Source: a virus. From it: a stretch of DNA of 41,240 nt. The notes below the pieces were generated by a model. That model was not told where the DNA came from. It did not search any database and saw only the letters and a list, made by a program, of their open reading frames with translations. Numbering within the stretch: position 1 is the first letter of the stretch; each line of letters starts with the position of its first letter. Both the position numbers and the translations under genes were made by a program. The stretch covers positions 1 through 41,240 of IMG/VR virus record IMGVR_UViG_3300009332_000005; one strand, 5' to 3'. Of the stretch, positions 26,360 to 35,213 are shown in pieces.

Positions 26360-28123
26360 TTATTCTGCGATTGATTGCATTGTAACACTACTATTATTTA
26401 GTACAAGCAAGTTACTTCTTATTGCAGAAATATCATTTGATTGTGGTGTAGCATATAAACTAATAACTGAATTTGTGTCAAGTACAGGTCTAAATCCGAT
26501 TAGCTCAATAACTCCAGTATCATAGTCTACTGTTCCCTGTTCTGTATTCACGAATACCTCAGAAACAATATCATAAAGAAGTATATTTCCTTGACCATCA
26601 TCTAGTAATGCATATTGAGTAGATGCCTCAGTATTACCAAATACAGAAGAAACAGCAGTACCTGGTTTAATTGCATTATCATATTTGAATATATAGTTAC
26701 CAGTTGTATTGGATGCTTGAATATAGAATTTCTTATAAATCTTAATATCAGTCAAGTTATTACTAATTGATGAATCCGTATTATCAATCGTATTGGTTAA
26801 TTTAGAATATCGTAAGGTGACTTTGAATTGACTGATTTCGTCTTTGAAGAATCGTTCAATACTATTAATAATATTACTCTGAATTTCACCAGCAGATAAT
26901 GATGTCTCTAATGGATTATATTTCACTGTGGTATCAACATCAATATATGTGTATTCAGGAGCAGTAATTATTGGATTAATTGCCAACATATTATACTTTG
27001 AAAGAATATCTTTCGTCAATTTTTGTTTAGTTAATGGTGATAATTCGAGTCCGTGTTTAGGTTTAATACAGATGAATACCGCACCATATTGCGGAGGATC
27101 ATTATCTTCGCCACCCCATACAGAAATAGAATCGATGTTTGGATATTTCTCAATCAGAATAGTTTTATAATCTTCTGCTGTTACAGCACGATTTTGACGT
27201 TCATACGCCCTCGGCGCAGTCATTTTGATATTTTCTGTTGATTCGATATTTGAACCCAGAGAAGAAATATCAACAGTTTCCACACTAACTTTACTTGAAT
27301 CATATACACCATCAATGGTTGTTTCAAGTGCAAACACTTGTTCATTAATTGTTGATGAATAGTTGCCGGCTTCACCAGTTGTTGAAAGATATGTAACACT
27401 GATTACAGAATTATGATATGGCACTTTTCCGAATATATCATTACCGAAATAAATCTCAGTTACTCCATCCAGACCTTCTTGAAGAAAGTAAATATTTGAG
27501 GAGGGATTCGTTTCAGAAAGAAATTGATCATTGGACCAAGGAATATCATTAACAGTTAATTTAATTGTACTTCTATCGCAAGTAGGATCCTTAATGATAA
27601 AGTTTTGTATTTCAGAAAGTCCTTCATCATATGTCCATTCAAGACCTTTTAGAGAGCCTTGATGAAGTTTGATTTCACCTGAGAATTCATTTCCTTCATC
27701 CTCAAAAATATTCACGGTATCAACATTTGTGAATGGCATAGAAACACCATTAATACTAGAAACAAATTGTGTTCCTCTTTCAACTATGATATAATTTGGA
27801 TCATATCCATCAGTATTGAATGAAAGTTTAACAATAGCCTCGGCAGCAGTAGCGGATTTAGGAGTATATCCAATAGTCTTTGCGTGAGATACTACAGAAT
27901 TTCGTAGTGTTGCAGTATCAAGAAAGGATTCATTGATTGCCATATTAGTATGGAAACCCATATAATGAGTTGTGTATGCCATTACATCAAGCATAACGCT
28001 CATACCAGAACCTTCAAAATCATAGTCCACGAATTCATCTTGATTAATCAAGAATTCTTTGATATTCTTCTTAATTCCATCAAATTCAAGATTTGAAATA
28101 TTTAATTGTCTTTGTTCTGCCAT
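26360..28123 (-). CDS. 6: Baseplate wedge protein gp6
   Basis: 587 residues (T4 gp6 has 660). The N-terminus has the family pattern of gp6/J-like wedge proteins: LEFDGIKKNIKEFL, then FEGSGMSVMLDVMAYTTHYM and NESFLDTATLRNSVVSHAKT..GYTP. A central APRAYERQNRAVTAEDYKTI segment, typical of gp6/gpJ, is followed by SVWGGEDN..P and a mixed alpha/beta C-terminal part. In T4, gp6 forms the inner ring of the baseplate and links the wedges. The gene starts 4 nt after the gp25 stop, and its ribosome-binding site AAGGTAG overlaps the end of gp25, so the two are probably translationally coupled. Confidence 0.93.
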   Translation of the reverse strand: MAEQRQLNISNLEFDGIKKNIKEFLINQDEFVDYDFEGSGMSVMLDVMAYTTHYMGFHTNMAINESFLDTATLRNSVVSHAKTIGYTPKSATAAEAIVKLSFNTDGYDPNYIIVERGTQFVSSINGVSMPFTNVDTVNIFEDEGNEFSGEIKLHQGSLKGLEWTYDEGLSEIQNFIIKDPTCDRSTIKLTVNDIPWSNDQFLSETNPSSNIYFLQEGLDGVTEIYFGNDIFGKVPYHNSVISVTYLSTTGEAGNYSSTINEQVFALETTIDGVYDSSKVSVETVDISSLGSNIESTENIKMTAPRAYERQNRAVTAEDYKTILIEKYPNIDSISVWGGEDNDPPQYGAVFICIKPKHGLELSPLTKQKLTKDILSKYNMLAINPIITAPEYTYIDVDTTVKYNPLETSLSAGEIQSNIINSIERFFKDEISQFKVTLRYSKLTNTIDNTDSSISNNLTDIKIYKKFYIQASNTTGNYIFKYDNAIKPGTAVSSVFGNTEASTQYALLDDGQGNILLYDIVSEVFVNTEQGTVDYDTGVIELIGFRPVLDTNSVISLYATPQSNDISAIRSNLLVLNNSSVTMQSIAE

Positions 28124-28127
28124 AATA

Positions 28128-28535
28128 CTACCTTAATCTTTTTAAGAAGAAATCCAAATTAATCAAACCAGAATCATTATTTGGTGTATAAAAAATGGAA
28201 ACTGTATAGCCATTTTTATCTGGATCAGCATTTACAATAATTCTTTGTAATGATATTCTCGGTTCGTGAAGTCTTATAGCGGCTTCAATTTGTGCTTCTA
28301 GTGTAACTCTTGTTTCAATACTCATCGGTTCAAATAATGAACTATATATTGTACTACCAAAATCTGGTTGAAAAACACGCTCCCCCTTTTGTGTTTTAAT
28401 TATATTAATAATCGAACCATTAATAGCCTCAACATCATTTCTTCCAACAATATCATTTGTTAGAGGATGTACAATCATATCTAGGTCAATATCCCTATAT
28501 CGTCTTGTAATTTCAGTTTTAATCGGCTGTGGCAT
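28128..28535 (-). CDS. 25: Baseplate wedge protein gp25
   Basis: 135 residues, the usual gp25 length (T4 132). Family marks: RYRDIDLDMIVHPLTNDI near the start, the AINGSIINIIKTQKGERVFQ stretch, PDFGSTIYSSLFEP, and EPRISLQRI near the C-terminus. gp25 binds gp6 and gp53 and helps trigger sheath contraction; it is related to the conserved gp25/GPW family of contractile tails. It has its own late promoter (28563-28570) with AAGGAT upstream of the ATG and is followed closely by gp6. Confidence 0.95.
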   Translation of the reverse strand: MPQPIKTEITRRYRDIDLDMIVHPLTNDIVGRNDVEAINGSIINIIKTQKGERVFQPDFGSTIYSSLFEPMSIETRVTLEAQIEAAIRLHEPRISLQRIIVNADPDKNGYTVSIFYTPNNDSGLINLDFFLKRLR

Positions 28536-28562
28536 CAGAATAAATCCTTATATTATCTTCTA

Positions 28563-28570
28563 TATTTATA
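28563..28570 (-). promoter_or_regulatory. T4-type late promoter (TATAAATA) for gp25-gp6-gp7-type genes
   Basis: Exact minus-strand octamer in the 35-nt gap after the PAAR gene. The predicted start near 28557 gives a 22-nt leader containing AAGGAT. No other octamer was seen before the gp8 promoter, so gp25, gp6 and the gp7-type gene probably share it. Confidence 0.7.
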
Positions 28571-28861
28571 CTATCCATTTGCAATCACATCTTGAGAACC
28601 TGTTTGATTTGAACTACCACAGTCAACTGAATCTCCAATTCTAGCTAGAGGCTTCCCATTCACAAACACATTAGGACTACCATTTGCTTGTGAAGCACCG
28701 TGGGGAGGACAAACAGCGCATCCGTGACTATCCCAAGCATCTCCCACTCTATGTGCGCCTCTACTATTAATGAAAACATTTGCAGAAGCGGACACATTTG
28801 TTCTCGATGGATAACAACCGTGACCTGTACAAGCATCAGCTAATCTTACAGCACCTGGCAT
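28571..28861 (-). CDS. 5.4: PAAR-repeat spike tip protein (gp5.4-like)
   Basis: 96 residues, the usual size of single-domain PAAR proteins. It begins MPGAVRLADACTGHGC and contains NVFINSRGAHRVGDAW, then SPNVFVNGKPLARIGD, which are the repeated PAAR elements. His and Cys residues (HGC twice, a CP..HG segment and a late DCG) can supply the metal site found at the tip of such cones. It caps the gp5 spike and makes the sharp point that pierces the outer membrane. It has a strong AAGGAG site. Its place next to gp5 and gp25 fits the role. Confidence 0.93.
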   Translation of the reverse strand: MPGAVRLADACTGHGCYPSRTNVSASANVFINSRGAHRVGDAWDSHGCAVCPPHGASQANGSPNVFVNGKPLARIGDSVDCGSSNQTGSQDVIANG

Positions 28862-28873
28862 ATTACTTCTCCT

Positions 28874-31348
28874 TTAAGTTTTTAAAATTCCATCAATACT
28901 GGGAAGTTTCTTCGTATCAAACGCTGGGGTAGAAGGCAGTCTGGATTTAGGACTAACATTTTTTCTATTAGTAAACAAGCCAAAGGATTCAACTGATTTC
29001 ATTGGATTTCCTGATTGTTTTGTTCCTTTCTTACATACCCACTGACCATTAACATTTTCACACACTGTTTTTGATCGGGCATTTGTAATATCATATGTAG
29101 AACTTCCACCAGATGTACCAGATGTATCACTTGAGCCTATCCAAGTGCCGCCCCACTTCTCACAGGTAGCACTCCCCTTGTCATAATTTTTGATATATAG
29201 TGTTCCATATTTACGGAGTACTGTTTCCGATACATCTTGATATAACTCATCATTGACTACAAAATATTCTTTAGGGTATCGTTTTTCTTTCTCCTTCATC
29301 TGTTCCAGTTGTGATACTGACATTTTATGAAGATTAATCCATTTTCTTTCATCACTATTGGTATAATCACAATCACCAGTTCCCTTTTCTGCTTTCTTAC
29401 CTGGTTTAGGTTTACAAGAACAAGTTTCAACATTAGACCAATCGCCCGTTTCCATTGCAGTATCTACAGCTTCCATTGATTGATGATATTCAGAAATATC
29501 TCCACCAATGTTAGATTTCATCATTTGAACACTATCTTGAAAACTTGCACCGGTTGTTTCTTGTTGATAACCAGGTTTATCAAATTCACCAGAAAAAATA
29601 TTATCAACTGTGAATGGTGGTGGATCTTTTTGTTCTGGATCAGCACTTTCTTTTTGAGGTGATGCCTGAGAAGGCGATACAACAGCCACAGGTTTCATAC
29701 CAGTTAATGCTTCTAATCCAGGTAATTCTGTTCTTGATTTGGTCACAACTGTCGGAGGTCTTTTGGTAGGCTCTGAGGCAACTGACGGTTGCGTTGGTGC
29801 TGATTCTGCAATCTTTTTGAATGTATCTACTAAAGATGGTGAGAATGCTCCCATTAATGAAGATGTCAATGCACCTTGTTGCTTGACCTCAGCATCAGTC
29901 ATTTCTCTTTCGTGCCAAGTCGCTTTTGGATCTGCCGCGCATTCTTCCTCTGTCCTATTAGTCATTGGATCAAAATTCCCGCCCGAACACCAACCAACCT
30001 TATGGACTTTTGCTACTGCTGTTTTATCTTCTGTGGCCGCGATATGTTCCACTTCTTTCGCATTTTCTGTAAACATCTCTTTTGAGTTATTAAACGGAGT
30101 AGAACCACTCAAAATATTTTGTGTTAGTGGAGATTTCTGTTTTACTACATCAGGTATAATATCCCAAGTATTTGTATCAGGATTATATTCAGTTGGTTTA
30201 ATAACTTCTGTTACTGAAATTGTAGTTCCTGTTTCTCCTACTACAGAACATCGCCATTCTCCTCCGTGCGCTACACAATCTGCTTCATTTCCATCAAATG
30301 CATCACCGCCGTGACATACACAACTTTTTCCACCCGACGGCAGATTTGAAGAGAAAGCATCAAAACTCAATAATCCACCACCGGCACCTTGAGTTAGTTT
30401 AGGTATTTGTGGTTTTTTGTTGGAGTCGTCTATACCTAATATATCACCTAAATCTATGATTGGATCATCTGCACTGGCGTTTGAATTTGTTGCCTTATTA
30501 TATAATGTTACGATATCATCCATCACTGGTTCAGTGATATGAGAAAGCATCTTATTATTGTTTACTAGGGCACAGGGATCACTTGTTGCAATTTTAGCAA
30601 ATGCTGCCCATTGAGCGAGTTTGTTAATGGCCGCGTTCATTGCCGCGATATCTTTTTCTGCCAAGTCTTTTAGAGACTTGGTCATAGCATCACACATTCC
30701 CTGGAAATCACCAAGTAAACCTTGAACTGCTTGAGTGTTTATCAGCATATTAGATAATTTTGATGGATCAGTAGCATCACGAATGATTGATTGGACACGA
30801 GATTGGATTTGTGGTAAATCTCCCAGCCCCATAGCATCATCCATAACACCAGCAGAATCAAATAATGTAGCAAAACCTGCCACACAATCAATCATATCGT
30901 CAGCTTTACCTAAAGATTTAGATAACTCACGACCCGCTTGCTGAATACCAGTATTTTTGATATAATCTTTGGTCGCTCCTTCAAGAGCATCCTGAGCGAG
31001 TTGACCACAAGAATTTAACGAGTCCGAAAAGTCTTGAACCTCCTGCATTGTCTCCCACATTGCAGTACCATCCGCGCCAAAACCTTGTTCAAGAGTATAT
31101 TGATCAAGATTGTCTGTAACATTTAATGATTCACCAGCGGCCTTCATTGAATCAACTTTTGAGAATGCAGGAGATTTTAATTCTTTACCTAGATTGTTGA
31201 GTGCATCATCTACCCCATTAAAATATGATGTCCCAGAGGCCGATTGAACAAGTTCGCCTGGTGTGGCACTACTGTTAGTGGATGTAGCATCCACTGTATC
31301 ACCTATTGCATTTGTGACTGTATCAATCGTTGAATCGAGAATACCCAT
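28874..31348 (-). CDS. 824-aa protein of unknown function between gp5 and PAAR, helical N-half and Cys/Trp modules
   Basis: The ATG is preceded by AGGAG. The family is not recognised. About 1-300 is mainly helical (DYIKNTGIQQAGRELSKSLG, QSRVQSIIRD, MNAAINKLAQWAAFAKIA). About 330-370 has CVCHGG...ADCVAHGGEWRC. About 456-480 has CSGGNF...EECAADPKATW. About 520-590 is a Pro-rich linker. About 643-665 has CSCKPK...GDCDYTN. About 729-775 has CEKWGGTW and CENVNGQWVC. These C...C...G.W pieces are of the type seen in gp8 and the adhesins. The gene sits inside the spike cluster (gp27, gp5, this, PAAR, gp25), so it may be a hub or spike component, or a protein carried for delivery. It has no T4 counterpart that I can see; no lysozyme or peptidase motif was found. 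Confidence 0.65.
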   Translation of the reverse strand: MGILDSTIDTVTNAIGDTVDATSTNSSATPGELVQSASGTSYFNGVDDALNNLGKELKSPAFSKVDSMKAAGESLNVTDNLDQYTLEQGFGADGTAMWETMQEVQDFSDSLNSCGQLAQDALEGATKDYIKNTGIQQAGRELSKSLGKADDMIDCVAGFATLFDSAGVMDDAMGLGDLPQIQSRVQSIIRDATDPSKLSNMLINTQAVQGLLGDFQGMCDAMTKSLKDLAEKDIAAMNAAINKLAQWAAFAKIATSDPCALVNNNKMLSHITEPVMDDIVTLYNKATNSNASADDPIIDLGDILGIDDSNKKPQIPKLTQGAGGGLLSFDAFSSNLPSGGKSCVCHGGDAFDGNEADCVAHGGEWRCSVVGETGTTISVTEVIKPTEYNPDTNTWDIIPDVVKQKSPLTQNILSGSTPFNNSKEMFTENAKEVEHIAATEDKTAVAKVHKVGWCSGGNFDPMTNRTEEECAADPKATWHEREMTDAEVKQQGALTSSLMGAFSPSLVDTFKKIAESAPTQPSVASEPTKRPPTVVTKSRTELPGLEALTGMKPVAVVSPSQASPQKESADPEQKDPPPFTVDNIFSGEFDKPGYQQETTGASFQDSVQMMKSNIGGDISEYHQSMEAVDTAMETGDWSNVETCSCKPKPGKKAEKGTGDCDYTNSDERKWINLHKMSVSQLEQMKEKEKRYPKEYFVVNDELYQDVSETVLRKYGTLYIKNYDKGSATCEKWGGTWIGSSDTSGTSGGSSTYDITNARSKTVCENVNGQWVCKKGTKQSGNPMKSVESFGLFTNRKNVSPKSRLPSTPAFDTKKLPSIDGILKT

Positions 31349-31357
31349 TATTTGCTC

Positions 31358-32350
31358 CTATGGATTTAAGTGTATAACAGCACCCTTAATAGTATGAATA
31401 CCAGCAGACTCATCATCCTTTGTGCCTACTGTAGATATATTTGTATTTCCTAATATATCAACATTCCAATTACCCATCACTTCAATATTATAATTACCTC
31501 CCACCTGAACATTATAATTTCCGTCAATCTTTAAATGTGCATTCCCATCAACAGTTACATAACAATTACCACCATTCCCCTCGGCATCTGGTGTAATATG
31601 AATATAATCATCACCCATCGTAATATGATAGTTGTCTTTGACAACCTTTGTCACTTTTGTTCCATCAGCACGAATTTCCTCAAATGTTCCTGCTTTATGC
31701 CAACGCATTAATCTTTCATTATCAAGTGTATCGTCCCACTCTTCTACGTGACCAGATTCACTAGCTCGAACGTGATTGAATGGATATACTGCCGCAAATG
31801 GATTAGGAGGCTCTGACCAAGTGGAGGCACTCAATGCCACTGTTACATCTTCATCTTCTATTCTCCCACCCTTCGTATCGAGGTCGGTCGGTTTAGAGTC
31901 TATAGGAGCATTTTCAATTGGTTCTTCAAACTCAATTACAGCACGTCTATGTGTATCTGGTTCTATTAAATGGGTTGCTTTCGGATACACCATATTAGGA
32001 TCATTGAAACCAGAAACCCCAGGAGTCTCCATAGGGAATCCACCTAATGTTCCCATCACGATAGGTTCTTGACAATTCTTTCCATCTCTGAAAAATCCAA
32101 CTACCCAAGTTCCTTCAACAACACCGATAGGACTTTCGCCGATCCCATTCATTGCCGCAGAAGTGATTGGTTGCATTGGATAGGCCCACGGTAAATCAGC
32201 AGTTGGTATACCCTTATCGATGCCTTGTGTTTTATTTTCTGTGTGGAGTCCAGCAATACGAACCTTTACGCGGCCGAGTTTCATCGGATCGTTTCTTTCT
32301 TCAACAACACCAGTAAACCAAATAAATCCATCAAATCCCATAAACTGCAT
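31358..32350 (-). CDS. 5: Baseplate spike protein gp5 without lysozyme domain
   Basis: 330 residues (T4 gp5 has 575). About 1-115 is the OB-fold: FIWFTGVVEERNDPMKLGRV, RIAGLH, DLPWAYPMQPIT, GTWVVGFFRDG, EPIVMGTLGGFP. About 195-245 has the VgrG/gp5-type linker: ASESGHVEEWDDT, ERLMRWHKAG, DGTKV. About 260-325 is the start of a triple beta-helix with short repeats (NAHLKIDGNYNVQVGGNYNI, GNWNVDILGN). The gp5 lysozyme domain, found in T4 between OB and helix, is absent; the intervening 80 residues are too short for it. The protein probably forms the trimeric spike on gp27, capped by PAAR. AGAGG overlaps the end of gp27. Murein cleavage must come from elsewhere or not be needed. Confidence 0.9.
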   Translation of the reverse strand: MQFMGFDGFIWFTGVVEERNDPMKLGRVKVRIAGLHTENKTQGIDKGIPTADLPWAYPMQPITSAAMNGIGESPIGVVEGTWVVGFFRDGKNCQEPIVMGTLGGFPMETPGVSGFNDPNMVYPKATHLIEPDTHRRAVIEFEEPIENAPIDSKPTDLDTKGGRIEDEDVTVALSASTWSEPPNPFAAVYPFNHVRASESGHVEEWDDTLDNERLMRWHKAGTFEEIRADGTKVTKVVKDNYHITMGDDYIHITPDAEGNGGNCYVTVDGNAHLKIDGNYNVQVGGNYNIEVMGNWNVDILGNTNISTVGTKDDESAGIHTIKGAVIHLNP

Positions 32351-32354
32351 ATTA

Positions 32355-33638
32355 TTAACCTCTCGCTGATATTGTCACTTTTGGATCAGAATAGAAACCA
32401 TCTTTCATACATTCAAGTGTCATAATATATTCCGTATTATTAATTTTATGATGGATTGCTGATACGAACCATTCTCCAGTCATATATTGATCCTCTGCTT
32501 CCTCTCCTTGATGAATATTAGTAGGAATGTGAAGAGTCAGAACATCACCCGCATAAATGTTTGAATCGCCTGCTATATCAAACGAAATAATATTATTTCG
32601 TAATTCCGCTTTTTTCATATCATATACACCATAATGATTTTTATCTCCCTTATCGTGAATATCATATAGATAGTTACTACTCATAAATCCAGAATGTGCC
32701 TCTGAATTTGATGTAAATAAATCACCAGCATTTAATCCAACTTCACCGAGAGTTGTGTCCATCATACCATCGTAAATAACTTCGTATTTGTCAAGTTTCT
32801 TCGTAATTAAATTATGAGTCAATAATGAATTACTATATAATCCATTCATTGTTCCCTCGGATAAATCAAATCTCTGTATTTCATTATAATCCTTCATAGT
32901 AGATCCATCAATGACACCTCGTCCAGATGTAGTAGTATGAAAGTCTGTAATGTGATTATTTTTCAAAAACAATTCTCTCATTGGCTCTTTATTTTTTAGG
33001 GTGTCAATTGTTACAAACTGAAACCCCTCATTATTTTCAAAAAACATATAATTAGAATAATTGTCCAGAGATACACTATTTTTAGCAAGAAAATTCATCA
33101 ATTGGAATGGATTCCAATTAGGAACAACAATATTTTTAGTGTGTTTTGTTGCCTCAATCTCCTTCATCTGTTCCCATTCATAATCAACGCCAAACTCCAT
33201 TATATCGGCAGCAACATACTCTACAATTTCAGAGGAAGTCATTCCAGAAAAAGACCTACTGATAATAGTATTATTATTCTTTATAAGTGTTGGAGAAACT
33301 ACACCCACATCATAGATAATATATCCATTTTCTTTTTGACCATTGGTAATACTATTAATAACGAATTGCTTTTCAAAATTTGCTGTTGTGTCCACTGAAA
33401 GGGAGGGAGTAATGATTTCAATTTTAATCATCTCCTTTCCTGAACCAATAATACCATTCGCCTCAACAAAACCAGTACCATCTTTGACTTTGATGTTACC
33501 AATAATACAGTTATTGTAGATACTTTCAAAAATAGAAACTTGTTCCACAATTCCTGACATTTCTGATTCATCACCAAACTGATTGACAAATATAATGTCC
33601 CATTCAGATAATCCGGCGGCATTTAGATTTAGAGCCAT
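32355..33638 (-). CDS. 27: Baseplate hub protein gp27
   Basis: 427 residues (T4 gp27 has 391). The start region has FGDESEMSGIVEQVSIFESI followed by YNNCIIGNIKVKDG and GSGKEMIKIEI, a tail-tube-like beta pattern comparable to the first domain of T4 gp27. Near the end, AGDVLTLHIP, GEWFVSAIHHKIN and YIMTLECMKDG match the second tube-like domain (T4 FYVDEVIHEL region). gp27 forms the trimeric ring that connects the gp5 spike to the tail tube. Its ATG directly follows the gp53 stop (TAAATG), with AGGAAG inside gp53, so the genes are coupled. The order gp53-gp27-gp5 supports the call more strongly than sequence similarity alone. Confidence 0.85.
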   Translation of the reverse strand: MALNLNAAGLSEWDIIFVNQFGDESEMSGIVEQVSIFESIYNNCIIGNIKVKDGTGFVEANGIIGSGKEMIKIEIITPSLSVDTTANFEKQFVINSITNGQKENGYIIYDVGVVSPTLIKNNNTIISRSFSGMTSSEIVEYVAADIMEFGVDYEWEQMKEIEATKHTKNIVVPNWNPFQLMNFLAKNSVSLDNYSNYMFFENNEGFQFVTIDTLKNKEPMRELFLKNNHITDFHTTTSGRGVIDGSTMKDYNEIQRFDLSEGTMNGLYSNSLLTHNLITKKLDKYEVIYDGMMDTTLGEVGLNAGDLFTSNSEAHSGFMSSNYLYDIHDKGDKNHYGVYDMKKAELRNNIISFDIAGDSNIYAGDVLTLHIPTNIHQGEEAEDQYMTGEWFVSAIHHKINNTEYIMTLECMKDGFYSDPKVTISARG

Positions 33639-34145
33639 TTATTCTTCCTGTTTCTGTTTTGGTATTTTCTTCATATGCATTTTAAATTCTTTCTCTATTT
33701 TACTAATATATTCCATTTTGACTATACGTACACTCCGTTTTAATTCATTTTTATGGATTTCCCATTCGATATTGGTAATAGGAACTCTATCATTTTCAGG
33801 ACTATCTTCATCAAATTGATTGTATTCATTATCTTCCCAATGATGAATATCATTGATATTATCATAAAGTTTTTCAGCATATGCATAAACTTCAGTTTCA
33901 AGCATAATCCAATCATAAAATGGATCAATGATGTTATTGATTGCACAAATAATCCACCAATAATCTTGATTATTATATAAAGCCAATGACAATTTCTCAG
34001 GTGTCATTTCATTTTCGATTTTTTGTTTATAGAACATAAAACTATATTCTGAAACATAGTCTAATAATGCAATTCTATGTGTTATATCTTTTATAGATGC
34101 ACCATTATATTCTAATTCGGGTAACATTGATGAATACTTAGCCAT
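33639..34145 (-). CDS. 53: Baseplate wedge protein gp53
   Basis: 168 residues (T4 gp53 has 196). Family pattern: KDITHRIALLDYVSEYSFMF, then MTPEKLSLALYNNQDYWWII and INNIIDPFYDW. The D-Y-WW motif is characteristic of gp53 wedge proteins. The C-terminal third is charged and ends in KKIPKQKQEE. In T4, gp53 joins the wedges around the hub together with gp6 and gp25. It starts 2 nt after the gp48 stop with AAGGAT overlapping the end of gp48, and abuts gp27 without a gap. Confidence 0.93.
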   Translation of the reverse strand: MAKYSSMLPELEYNGASIKDITHRIALLDYVSEYSFMFYKQKIENEMTPEKLSLALYNNQDYWWIICAINNIIDPFYDWIMLETEVYAYAEKLYDNINDIHHWEDNEYNQFDEDSPENDRVPITNIEWEIHKNELKRSVRIVKMEYISKIEKEFKMHMKKIPKQKQEE

Positions 34146-34147
34146 AA

Positions 34148-35170
34148 TTAATATCCTTTTTTCATATCATCAAACGTAAGAACACTAATTTCTTTACAAG
34201 TGATAGTTAATTGCGTTTCTATAGGTGCACCATTATCATAAGCAGTCCAATTTCCTGCTGGTGTATAATTAACATCAACATTAGTAATAAATGAATCCTT
34301 CACTTCAAATAAGTGCCTGTTAATCTTATCCCCATCCCAGAATTGAATTGAAATTGTCGGAGGTATTGATAATCTACCAATTCCGACATAATTTTTTAAC
34401 CATTTTTCTGCATCTCCCACGGCTGGCATTGGCAATTGTGCATCGGCTTCTCTCAGCTTATTCATTTCCTCAATTTGTTTCGCAACCTCACCATCATCAA
34501 CATTACCAAAAGCACTTGCTGTTTTCGGAGAGGAAGCAATCTTGAACCAATTAACAATAGATTCAATAGCGGCTTGTTCTTCTGTGTTTCTGGGAGTCAT
34601 TCTCCAACTGAAGGTGTGTCCTCTGAGGGTGGGACCTTCATATATCATTCCCATTTTATTATTGAGAATAGAGCCTTTTGACATTTTTGAAGAATTGTTA
34701 GGCGAAATTACAGCTTCAACCATACTTGCAATTTCCATTCCAACACCTTTAGAAGATTTATCTATTGATGATGCTATTCCAGTTCCTGATTCTCCTCTAT
34801 TATTCATCATTCCTTCTGCATCGCTGAAAGATTGATTGTATTGAGTTCCTAATGTCAATGGCATAGGCAACATTACTTTTCCGATAAAATCCTTTGCTAT
34901 AAAATTATTTTGGCTCTTCACTTTATCAGCTGGTGATTCAATTGGAACCCAGGAATTAAAAGTTATCATAGTCCAAAAGTTTCCTGCTGATTCCCCTTCT
35001 AAAGGAAATTTCAGTGTTTTGGGAGTGTGATTCTTCCATACATTACCCATTCCAATAACATCATCAAGCACGCCCATAGAATCAAGTGCGTACATTAAGC
35101 TAACGCTTACACCTACGCCTACACCTGCCCCTACACCTGCCCCAATAATTGTTTTGGTTATTTTACCCAT
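34148..35170 (-). CDS. 48: Baseplate tail-tube cap protein gp48 (gp48/gp54 family)
   Basis: 340 residues from the ATG at 35170, chosen because GGAG stands 8 nt upstream; a TTG two codons earlier has no better site. The middle segment around YEGPTLRGHTFSWRMTPRNT and IESIVNWFKIASSP is the conserved tube-cap pattern. The C-terminal part (WTAYDNGAPIETQLTITCKE) looks like the tube fold. T4 gp48 (364 residues) binds the hub and, with gp54, starts tube growth. Residues 7-30 are an odd hydrophobic Gly/Val-rich stretch (GAGVGAGVGVGVSVSLMYAL), encoded by short repeats at about 35112-35145. It is first in the minus-strand operon, starting from the divergent palindrome promoter. gp54 remains an alternative name. 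Confidence 0.82.
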   Translation of the reverse strand: MGKITKTIIGAGVGAGVGVGVSVSLMYALDSMGVLDDVIGMGNVWKNHTPKTLKFPLEGESAGNFWTMITFNSWVPIESPADKVKSQNNFIAKDFIGKVMLPMPLTLGTQYNQSFSDAEGMMNNRGESGTGIASSIDKSSKGVGMEIASMVEAVISPNNSSKMSKGSILNNKMGMIYEGPTLRGHTFSWRMTPRNTEEQAAIESIVNWFKIASSPKTASAFGNVDDGEVAKQIEEMNKLREADAQLPMPAVGDAEKWLKNYVGIGRLSIPPTISIQFWDGDKINRHLFEVKDSFITNVDVNYTPAGNWTAYDNGAPIETQLTITCKEISVLTFDDMKKGY

Positions 35171-35199
35171 AATCAATGCTCCAAAATATGTTTCTCAAG

Positions 35200-35207
35200 T
35201 ATTTATA
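35200..35207 (-). promoter_or_regulatory. T4-type late promoter (TATAAATA) for the gp48-gp53-gp27-gp5 operon
   Basis: Exact minus-strand octamer in the left half of the palindrome. The predicted start near 35194 gives a 24-nt leader that contains GGAG before the gp48 ATG. Confidence 0.75.
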
Positions 35208-35213
35208 TAAATA
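35206..35213 (+). promoter_or_regulatory. T4-type late promoter (TATAAATA) for the gp4 operon; leaderless start predicted
   Basis: Exact plus-strand octamer in the right half of the palindrome, sharing two bases with the opposite promoter. With T4 spacing the start falls at about 35219, one base before the gp4 ATG, so the message would have no ribosome-binding site. Confidence 0.75.

Noticed and set aside
29739-30314. 191-aa plus-strand reading frame opposite the 824-residue gene
   Set aside because: It is a shadow of the minus-strand gene: no promoter, no ribosome-binding site, and no recognisable motif in the translation.
35171-35176. TTG start two codons upstream of the gp48 ATG
   Set aside because: Spacing from GGAG is too short; the ATG at 35170 is better placed.
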